64,000 nucleotides of DNA from Frondihabitans sp. PhB188 (lineage in GTDB: Bacteria > Actinomycetota > Actinomycetes > Actinomycetales > Microbacteriaceae), in contig NZ_RJUO01000003.1 of assembly GCF_003752365.1 (NCBI RefSeq), forward strand, positions 620,001-684,000, read 5' to 3'. Shown piece by piece: positions 57,925-64,000 of the stretch. The position numbers and the translations under genes were made by a program. Position 1 is the stretch's first letter; each line of letters opens with the position of its first letter. Below the pieces are notes generated by a model, which was not told the origin of the DNA, made no database searches, and saw nothing but the letters and a program-made list of their open reading frames with translations.

Positions 57925-59045
57925 GCGAGGACCGCCGCCCGGTCGAAGTCGTGGATGAGGTCGCCGTAGATGCCTTCGAGACGCTCGACCCGGTGGTGGA
58001 GCGAGAAGCGGGCCTCGGCCGCGGCCCGGATGCTCGCGCGCACGCCGGGTCGAGCCGCGGTGGCGTCGGCGAGCGCGGTCGCCGCCGCGGCGAGCGCCGA
58101 CGCGTCGCCCATGTCGACGAGGGCGGTGCCGGGGATGGACCCGACGACCTCGGGGATGCCGCCGGTGCGGAAGGCGGCGACGGGGGTGCCGGCGCTGAGC
58201 GCTTCGGCGATGACCAGGCCGAACGGCTCCTGCCAGACGGGGGTGACGAGCGCGCAGGCGCTTCGGCCGACGAGGGCTGCCAGTTCCTGCGCCCCGAGCA
58301 CTCCGGCGTAGACCGCGTCGGCACCGAGCTGCGGCTCGACGAGACGCTCGAAGTAGTCGCTGTCGCCGATGCGACCGGCGAGCACGATGCGGCGGCCGGC
58401 GATGCGAGCGGCCTCGAGGGCGAGGTGGGTGCCCTTCTCGGGGACGATGCGGCCGGTCCAGACGAAGTCGCCGCCGCCTGAGCCGAGGCGCCAGACGTCG
58501 GTGTCGACGCCGTTCGGCACGACGGTCGCCTCGATGCCCTCCGCCCGCCATTCGGCGGCGGTGTGGTCGCTGACAGCGAGGAACGCGCTTCGCGGCTCGG
58601 AGCACGAGGCGTTCGCCTCGAGCAGCGACGGGAGCGTCGGGGTGTGCAGGGTCGACACCATCGGGACGCCGAGGCGATCGGCCCACTCGAGCGGCAGACC
58701 GTGCAGGCAGTGGTTGACGACCAGGTCGAAGCGGCCGGGAGTGCACTGGACGTACTCGAGCGCTCGACCCACGGCGGGGAGGGCGCGCTCCAGGTACCCG
58801 GCCGGATAGGTGGTGTCGGTGGCTTCGCTCGGGTCGTCCCAGTGGAGGGCGGGCAGGACGAACTCGCTCGGGGACTGCTCGAGGAAGTCCGAGCCTTCGA
58901 CTGCGCAGAGGATCACCTCGTGTCCGCGGGCGCGGAGGATCCGCACCTCGTTCCACACGGACGACTCGAGGCCTCCGGCGTGGGGCTGCGAGATCGGGTA
59001 GCGGATGGGCGCCATCACGGCGATACGGAGCCGGGGGCGGGTCAC
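57921..59045 (-). CDS. Family 4 glycosyltransferase
   Basis: 374 residues. RIAVMAPIRYPISQPHAGGLESSVWNEVRILRARGHEV at the start, VVPNGVDTDVWR, FVWTGRIVPEKGTHLALEAARIAG, and the EPFGLVIAEALSAGTPVAAFRTGGIPEVV donor-binding block with the E-x7-E pair. GT-B retaining enzyme. The HAGGLE entry is typical for glycosylating enzymes of glycan or glycolipid assembly. One 11-mer copy at 58282. Confidence 0.9.
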   Translation of the reverse strand: MTRPRLRIAVMAPIRYPISQPHAGGLESSVWNEVRILRARGHEVILCAVEGSDFLEQSPSEFVLPALHWDDPSEATDTTYPAGYLERALPAVGRALEYVQCTPGRFDLVVNHCLHGLPLEWADRLGVPMVSTLHTPTLPSLLEANASCSEPRSAFLAVSDHTAAEWRAEGIEATVVPNGVDTDVWRLGSGGGDFVWTGRIVPEKGTHLALEAARIAGRRIVLAGRIGDSDYFERLVEPQLGADAVYAGVLGAQELAALVGRSACALVTPVWQEPFGLVIAEALSAGTPVAAFRTGGIPEVVGSIPGTALVDMGDASALAAAATALADATAARPGVRASIRAAAEARFSLHHRVERLEGIYGDLIHDFDRAAVLA

Positions 59046-60151
59046 GCGCTGGCCCCGGCCGACTCGTAGGCCGCCCGGTGGGCGAGCTGGATGTCGATGC
59101 GCTGTCGCCCGCGATCCTCGCGTCTCCGTGCGACCAGCGCGCGGCGGGACGCCGACCCGGGGCGCGTGGCTCCGTCCGCGAGGAGACGCTCGACGGCGTC
59201 GGCGAGTGCCGCGGCGTCATCGCGCGCGAACTCGGCGAACGACTCGGGGTGCTGGTCGCGGAGGTGCCCGACCGGCGGGCCTGCGACCGAGACTCCGAGG
59301 TCGAAGCAGAGCTCGACCCAGCCGGAGTGCGTGCCGTGACCGTAGGGCAGGACGGCGACGTCGAGATCGGCGAGGGAGTCCGCGAGCTCGTCGTCCGACA
59401 GACGCGGCCCCTCGAGGAGTGTCGCACCCGGGTGGCCGGCGACGAGAGCGACCACGCGGTCGCGGGAGCGGGAGTCGCGGACGCGGTCGTTGACGAAGAC
59501 TCGGGCGACGGCGTCGATTCCACGCACGCGCAGCCGCACGAGCGCCGCGAGCAGCGTCTCGACCGCGACCACGGCGTCGATGTTCGGGCGGATGTCGCGC
59601 AGGTGCATGCCGAGCACGACCGGAACGGACGGCGCACCGACCGGGATCTCGCCATCGAGGGGGAACACGTTCGGGTGCGGGACGGTGAGCGGCCGGCGGC
59701 CCCATCGCGACTCGATCTCATCGGCGGCGCCCGGCGTGAGCGTGACGAGCACGTCCGCCGCCGTGACGAGCCTCTCGATCTGGGCGAGATGATGGGACTG
59801 GTCGACGAGCTGCGGGTTCTCGAGGTCGTGGACCGTGTAGACGAGCGGCTTCCCGAGATCGCGGAGCGCCGCGACGACATCGTCCAGCTCCGCGAGGGAG
59901 AACGACTCGAGGCCGAAGTGCAGGTGCAATAGGTCGTACTCGTCGGCGTGCGCGCGCAGCCACGACGGGTCGAAGGCAACCGGCGGCCACCACTGACCCG
60001 GCGCCGCGCCCTCGCGGACCGGATCGACGAGGCGGGCGACGGCGTCGTCACCCTGCTCGGCGGAGAGATGGCGGACGTATGGATGGCCCGCGGGCACGGA
60101 GAGAACGCGGATGCGCTCCGGTGGTGCGGCAAGCGCGGTCGCTGTCTTCAT
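59042..60151 (-). CDS. Glycosyltransferase, GT4-like
   Basis: 369 residues, first gene of the minus-strand operon. RVLSVPAGHPYVRHLS start, DLLHLHFGLESFSLAELDDVV, VYTVHDLENPQLVDQ, VPHPNVFP, then VVLGMHLRDIRPNIDAV and the C-terminal VLPYGHGTHSGWVELCFDLGVSVAGPPVGH. The donor-binding end is a variant (no E-x7-E of standard form), so the sugar donor may differ from usual GT4 enzymes. Confidence 0.8.
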   Translation of the reverse strand: MKTATALAAPPERIRVLSVPAGHPYVRHLSAEQGDDAVARLVDPVREGAAPGQWWPPVAFDPSWLRAHADEYDLLHLHFGLESFSLAELDDVVAALRDLGKPLVYTVHDLENPQLVDQSHHLAQIERLVTAADVLVTLTPGAADEIESRWGRRPLTVPHPNVFPLDGEIPVGAPSVPVVLGMHLRDIRPNIDAVVAVETLLAALVRLRVRGIDAVARVFVNDRVRDSRSRDRVVALVAGHPGATLLEGPRLSDDELADSLADLDVAVLPYGHGTHSGWVELCFDLGVSVAGPPVGHLRDQHPESFAEFARDDAAALADAVERLLADGATRPGSASRRALVARRREDRGRQRIDIQLAHRAAYESAGASA

Positions 60152-60383
60152 GGGTCGCCTCCTCGGCGGTGATGCGGTGAGCCGGGGCGACTCGACGGGC
60201 CCTCGTGACGGCCTGCGTCGATGGGAAGGATGGGCCGATGGGAGCGGCCTGTGCTCAAGCTAGCCCCCGGGGGCTGTCGAGCGGCCCGTTGTACCCCGGT
60301 TCGGTCGCCCGCCGGGCGCGTCGAGCAGCGGACCGGCCATGATGGATCGACCCGCGCGCGACGCGGCCACCCGAGGAGCAACC
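60152..60383. promoter_or_regulatory. Divergent promoter region of the glycan operons
   Basis: About 230 bp between the two divergent glycosyltransferase operons. Both promoters must be here; no clear boxes or palindromes of note seen. No gene. Confidence 0.4.
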
Positions 60384-61295
60384 GTGACAGTCGTCGACGC
60401 AGCAGACCCGCGGACGCTGCACTACGGCGACTTCTACGGGATCACCGACCTCCCCGGCGACGCCCCGGTCGCCCTCGTCGTCGGCAACTGCCAGGCCGAG
60501 TCGCTCCGGCTCTTCCTCGGCGAGGGGCTGCGCTCCGTCCGCATGCCCGCCGTCCACGAGCTCGTCGCCGCCGACCTCCCGCACCTCGAGCGCTGGCTCT
60601 CCCGCGCCTCGGTCCTCATCACCCAGCCGATTCGCGACGGCTACCACGGCCTCCCCCTCGGGTCGGCGCAGCTGTCCGGTCGCCTTCCGGCCGGAGCGCT
60701 GGTCGTGAGGGTGCCGGTGATCAGGTTCGCCGGGCTCTACCCGGCGCACGCCATCGTCCGGCCCCCGACGGATCCGTCGCTCACCCCGCCGCTGGTCGAG
60801 TACCACGACCTCCGGATCCTCGCCGAGGCTGCCGGGCTGAGCACTGCTCCCGCAGTCGACGCCGTCGCGACCCGGGCGATCGCCGAGCTCTCCCTCGGCG
60901 AGCTCCGCCGGCGGGAGGCCGCCCATGCGACGGTGCCCGTCTCCGACCTCTTCGAGCGCCCGTCGTTCGCGCAGATGCGCACCCTCAACCATCCCGGCAA
61001 CCCCGTCTGGACCGCCGTCGCCCAGCGAGTCCGCGAGGCGATCTGCCTGCCCGGCCCGGCCGGCGACCCCGGGCGTCCCGTCCTGACCTCGATCCACGCT
61101 CCCCGCGAGGCCGCGGTCATCGAGGCGTGGGGCCTCGACGACGAGCCGACCGACGACTGGGTCGTCGGCGGCCGCTCCGTCGACGGCACCGAGGTCCGGG
61201 AGGCGCACCTGCGGTGGTACGCCGACAATCCCGATGTCGTCGAGGCCGGCCTCGCTCGGCACGGCGAGGCACTCGGCGTACTGGGGCTGGCGTGA
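60384..61295 (+). CDS. WcbI-like polysaccharide biosynthesis protein
   Basis: 303 residues from GTG 60384, which has GAGGAG six bases upstream and is preferred over the ATG at 60339. VALVVGNCQAESLRLFL (about residues 28-44) is the diagnostic start of the WcbI family, putative acyl/acetyltransferases of capsule biosynthesis related to SGNH-type folds. TQPIRDGYHGLPLGSAQL and FAGLYPAHAIV follow. Stop overlaps the next start (GTGA). Confidence 0.78.
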   Translation: MTVVDAADPRTLHYGDFYGITDLPGDAPVALVVGNCQAESLRLFLGEGLRSVRMPAVHELVAADLPHLERWLSRASVLITQPIRDGYHGLPLGSAQLSGRLPAGALVVRVPVIRFAGLYPAHAIVRPPTDPSLTPPLVEYHDLRILAEAAGLSTAPAVDAVATRAIAELSLGELRRREAAHATVPVSDLFERPSFAQMRTLNHPGNPVWTAVAQRVREAICLPGPAGDPGRPVLTSIHAPREAAVIEAWGLDDEPTDDWVVGGRSVDGTEVREAHLRWYADNPDVVEAGLARHGEALGVLGLA

Positions 61296-62443
61296 CGGCG
61301 GGGAAGGTCGGCGGCGGGGCAGTTCCTGCGCTCGTGGTCACGCCCGAGGCGCATCACGGCGTCGCCCTCTACGCGCGCCAGGTCGCCGCAGACATCGCGA
61401 GGCTGGTCGGGGCGGACCCCTCGATCGGCGTGGACGGTCTCGACGGGCCGACTCCGCCGGCTCGCGCGCACCTGCACTTCACCGACCGCCTCTGGGGCAG
61501 CTCTCCTGAGGCCGCAGCCGAGCGGATCGCCGAGCTGGCCCGGCGGACCGCGGTGACCGTGACTCTCCACGACCTCCCCCAGCCATCGGACGGCCCCCGC
61601 AACCTCGCACGCCGGGCCGCCTGCTACGCGCGGGTCGTCGCCGCATCCGAGGCGGTCGTCGTCAACAGCCGGCACGAGGCCGCCCTGCTCGAGGAGCACT
61701 CGGGCGGCTCGCGAACTCCCGTCGGGGTGATCCCCCTCCCGGTGCTGTCGAGGGGCGTCGACCCGCGGCCGCGCCCCGAGCCTGACGGCAGCGTCGCGAT
61801 CGTCGGGTTCTTCTACCCGGGCAAGGGCCACGCCGAGATGGTCGACGCGGTCGCCGAGCTCGGCCGGGGCGTCACGGCCCCCGACCTCGGCCGGCCCGTC
61901 ACGGTAGGCATGCTCGGACGCGCCTCCGCCGGCCACGAACGCGAGCTCGAGGAGCTCGTCGCGTCGGCTAGGGATCGGGGCGTGCCGTTCGAGCTGAGCG
62001 GCTGGCTCGACGACGAGGCACTGCGCGAGCGGTGCCGTCGGGCATCCGTGCCGGTGGCGGCCCACCGGCATGTCTCGGCGTCGGGGTCTCTCGCCACCTG
62101 GATCGCCGCAGGTCGACGCCCCCTCGTGCCGGCGACGCGCTACTCGCGCGAGATGGACGCGCTCCGCCCCGGCACCCTGACGCTCGTCGACCCCGACCGC
62201 GGGTGGGCGGACGCCATCGGACGCGCACTCGAGGACCCCGCCTCGACGTGGCTCGACGAGGCGGCCGTCACGCGACCCCACCTCGCCGACACGGCGACGT
62301 CGTACCTGCGCTGGTTCGACGACCCCGAGCGGTTCGACAGCACCGAGCCGTTCGACAGCACCGAGCAGCCCGGGGACGCCCAGCAGCTCGACGACGCCCA
62401 GCGGTTCACAGGCGCCCGCAGCCTCGCGGGCCTCAGCCGGTGA
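61292..62443 (+). CDS. Glycosyltransferase, GT-B type
   Basis: 383 residues from GTG 61292. PALVVTPEAHHGVALYARQVAADIARLVG, VTLHDLPQPSD, VVNSRHEAALLEEHS, VGFFYPGKGHAEMVDAVAEL and SGWLDDEALRERCRRASVPVAAHRHVSASGSLATWIAAGRRPLVP follow a GT4-like layout with a degenerate donor site. The last 45 residues are low-complexity, with tandem FDSTE and DAQ units encoded by 18-bp DNA repeats. One 11-mer copy near the start (61321). Confidence 0.8.
   Translation: MTAGKVGGGAVPALVVTPEAHHGVALYARQVAADIARLVGADPSIGVDGLDGPTPPARAHLHFTDRLWGSSPEAAAERIAELARRTAVTVTLHDLPQPSDGPRNLARRAACYARVVAASEAVVVNSRHEAALLEEHSGGSRTPVGVIPLPVLSRGVDPRPRPEPDGSVAIVGFFYPGKGHAEMVDAVAELGRGVTAPDLGRPVTVGMLGRASAGHERELEELVASARDRGVPFELSGWLDDEALRERCRRASVPVAAHRHVSASGSLATWIAAGRRPLVPATRYSREMDALRPGTLTLVDPDRGWADAIGRALEDPASTWLDEAAVTRPHLADTATSYLRWFDDPERFDSTEPFDSTEQPGDAQQLDDAQRFTGARSLAGLSR
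62327..62362. repeat. Two tandem 18-bp repeats in a glycosyltransferase gene
   Basis: GAGCSGTTCGACAGCACC at 62327-62344 and 62345-62362, encoding E(R/P)FDST twice; followed by GACGCCCAGC repeated at about 62376 and 62393. In-frame, in the disordered C-terminal tail. Confidence 0.8.
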
Positions 62444-63735
62444 CCGCCCCCGCGCCGTTCGGCCGCGGTCTCCCGGGCAACCGGTGGGACCTCCTGGCCG
62501 GCGAGCGACCCGCCGTGCTCCCGTCGGTGTCGGTCGTCGTGCCCTACTACCGGCAGCAGGCCGAGCTCGACCGGACCCTCGCCGCTCTGGCGCGCCAGAC
62601 CTACCCCGCCGAGCTGCTCGACGTGGTGGTCGTGGACGACGGGTCTCCCGAGGCGCCCGTGGTCGCCGACGGGGTCCGGGTCGTGCGGCAGGAGGATGAC
62701 GGCTTCCGTCTGGCGGCCGCCCGGAACCTCGGCGTCCGGTCCTCGCGGGGCGACATCCTCTGCTTCCTCGACGCCGACACCTCGCCCGAGCCGGAGTACG
62801 TAGCCCGGCTGACGCGGCTGGTGGCCCTCGCTCCCGAGACCGTCGCGGTCGGCCGTCGCCGTCACGCCGACTTCTCGTCGACACCGGTCGGCGAGCCGAT
62901 CGAGGCGGCGGGCCCCGCGGCTGCCCTGCCGGAGCCCGAGTGGCTGCGAGCGGCCTACGTCGGCTGCCGCGACCTGCTCGACTCCGACTCCCGCTCCTAC
63001 CGCTTCGTCATCGGGGCCGTCACCGCCTGCAGCCGCTGGTTCTTCGAGCAGGTGGGCGGCTACGACGAGAGCTTCACGGAGTACGGCGGGGAGGACTGGG
63101 AGTGGGCGCATCGCGCCTGGATCGCCGGCGCTCTCTTCGCCCATGAGCCGGACGCCGTGGCGTGGCACGACGGGGCCGACTGGGCGGGGCGCGATTCGGC
63201 CGACCGCCTCCGGGAGAAGAACGCCGAGACCCTGACGCTCGCGTCGACCGTCCCGGTACGTGGCTCGGCGGGGTTCGGCGTGATCGGCGCGCGACCGGAC
63301 GTCGTCGTGACCCTCGCCTCCGCTTCGTCGCCCGCCCGCGCCTTCGTCTGCGTCGACAGCGTGCTGACGGCGCTGCCGCGGGCGCGCGTCGTCGTGCCGG
63401 CCGAGCACGCCGGGCTGTTCGGAGCCGACCCGCGAGTGTCGACGAACGCGTCGGAGGCCCGAGTGGAGATCTCCTTCGATTCCCCCGTCCGCATCCACGA
63501 CGCGACCGCCCTGATCGATGCGGTGGAGGCGGTGGGCACCGGCGAGCTCGGCAGCGTGCACTTCGCGAGGGGCCATGGCACCGTCGTGATCCGGGTCGAC
63601 AGTCGACGGGCTCGCCTCCGCCACGGGCGCTGGCCCGGCCCGCCCCTGTTCGTCACCCGGACCGAGCCCGGGGACTGGGCAGAGCCCCTGACCGGCGAGC
63701 CCCGGCTGGCCGCCTACCTCGGAGGCTGGGTCTAG
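62440..63735 (+). CDS. Family 2 glycosyltransferase with C-terminal extension
   Basis: 431 residues from GTG 62440. N-terminal GT-A domain: PSVSVVVPYYRQQAELDRTLAALARQTYP, VVVDDGSPEAP, RLAAARNLGVRSSRGDILCFLDADTSPEP, and GGYDESFTEYGGEDWEWAHRAW with the ED catalytic pair. After about residue 285 there is a further 145-residue domain (VVVTLASASSPARAFVCVDSVLTALPRARVVVP) of unknown function. Last gene of the plus-strand operon. Confidence 0.86.
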   Translation: MTAPAPFGRGLPGNRWDLLAGERPAVLPSVSVVVPYYRQQAELDRTLAALARQTYPAELLDVVVVDDGSPEAPVVADGVRVVRQEDDGFRLAAARNLGVRSSRGDILCFLDADTSPEPEYVARLTRLVALAPETVAVGRRRHADFSSTPVGEPIEAAGPAAALPEPEWLRAAYVGCRDLLDSDSRSYRFVIGAVTACSRWFFEQVGGYDESFTEYGGEDWEWAHRAWIAGALFAHEPDAVAWHDGADWAGRDSADRLREKNAETLTLASTVPVRGSAGFGVIGARPDVVVTLASASSPARAFVCVDSVLTALPRARVVVPAEHAGLFGADPRVSTNASEARVEISFDSPVRIHDATALIDAVEAVGTGELGSVHFARGHGTVVIRVDSRRARLRHGRWPGPPLFVTRTEPGDWAEPLTGEPRLAAYLGGWV

Positions 63736-63795
63736 CAGCCCGGAAGCGCTGTCAACCCCCTCGGGCAGATCCCCGACCGGCGTAGCGTCACCCCA

Positions 63796-63939
63796 ATGAC
63801 CCCAGCAGACGGCTCCACGACTCCCGACGACGACCAGAAGAAGCACACCGACGAGCTGGGCGACGGCTCGCCCACGGGCAACGCCACGGAGGATCCCGAC
63901 CAGGACAGCGACACGACGTCGGGCGGTGAGCCCGAGTGA
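63796..63939 (+). CDS. Small acidic protein, unknown
   Basis: 47 residues, ATG 63796 to TGA 63939. Almost entirely Asp, Glu, Gly, Ser, Thr and Pro, so probably disordered. Its stop overlaps a GTG that opens a similar acidic frame. No family recognised. Confidence 0.5.
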   Translation: MTPADGSTTPDDDQKKHTDELGDGSPTGNATEDPDQDSDTTSGGEPE

Positions 63940-64000
63940 GCGACCCCAAGCCCACCTCCGTGCCCCACCCCGACGAGGTCGACCCCGATACCGGCACGAC
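63936..64000 (+). CDS. Start of a further small acidic frame (partial)
   Basis: GTG 63936 overlaps the preceding stop as GTGA and opens VSDPKPTSVPHPDEVDPDTGT, which runs off the right edge. Only 21 codons are visible. Confidence 0.4.
   Translation, partial: MSDPKPTSVPHPDEVDPDTGT

Noticed and set aside
56926-60132. 1068-residue minus-strand frame across three glycosyltransferase genes
   Set aside because: Only its last 332 residues (from GTG 57924) are protein-like; the rest is out-of-frame reading of the two upstream genes.

Overview
The window looks like chromosomal DNA of a high-GC actinobacterium, most likely Microbacteriaceae (inference). Supporting signs are the codon use, frequent GTG/TTG starts, an IdeR/DtxR regulator, an XPB-type helicase with its helicase-associated partner, LytR_C, DUF3027 and DUF3263 proteins, a LAXTG sortase signal, and an oleA-oleBC-oleD cluster with the actinobacterial BC fusion. 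I see no rRNA, CRISPR array or intact mobile element.

Layout. 0-9 kb: a truncated DppB-type permease divergent from a FadR-type GntR regulator; an SDR, a TetR and an aldo/keto reductase; a second aldo/keto reductase that is broken and joined to a duplicated scrap of the neighbouring LysR gene; then that LysR gene divergent from a mesX-mesD pair (folate-independent methionine synthase type). 9-17.8 kb: small secreted and membrane proteins, a large glycine-rich surface protein with a sortase signal, a discoidin-domain protein, a lipid/diacylglycerol kinase, a TetR and a DUF1349 protein. 17.8-21.9 kb: a visibly more A+T-rich island next to tRNA-Arg(CCT), holding a decayed IS3-type remnant and a two-gene operon: a D12-class adenine DNA methyltransferase translationally coupled to a 767-residue protein that joins a PD-(D/E)xK-like nuclease, a DndB-like DGQHR domain and a C-terminal HEPN-like motif. 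This is the best candidate for an undescribed defence system.

22-42 kb is mostly core: sugar isomerase/epimerase-like plus 3-hydroxyacyl-CoA dehydrogenase, HNH protein, NlpC/P60 hydrolase with a long leader, IdeR-like regulator, serC, cold-shock and DUF3027 genes, XPB helicase module, a two-component system, groL with two tandem CIRCE operators, cspA, a LytR_C protein, msrB, a nitroreductase, tRNA-Thr(TGT) and a VanY-type carboxypeptidase. 42-47 kb: oleA, oleBC and oleD for long-chain olefin synthesis. 47-53.4 kb: a LacI-regulated oligosaccharide ABC importer divergent from a GH13 alpha-glucosidase, with two LacI-type palindromes between them. 53.4-56 kb: a P-loop kinase, an SRPBCC protein and an FeS-type photolyase. 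56-63.7 kb: two divergent, tightly overlapping glycosyltransferase operons flanking a short promoter region, one carrying a WcbI-like protein.

Across all of this runs a short DNA word, AGTTCCTGCGC (or its complement GCGCAGGAACT). I count 19 exact copies in 64 kb against about 0.03 expected for a random 11-mer. Copies lie in different reading frames, in both orientations and between genes, so the word seems selected as DNA rather than as protein. It is absent from the A+T-rich island.
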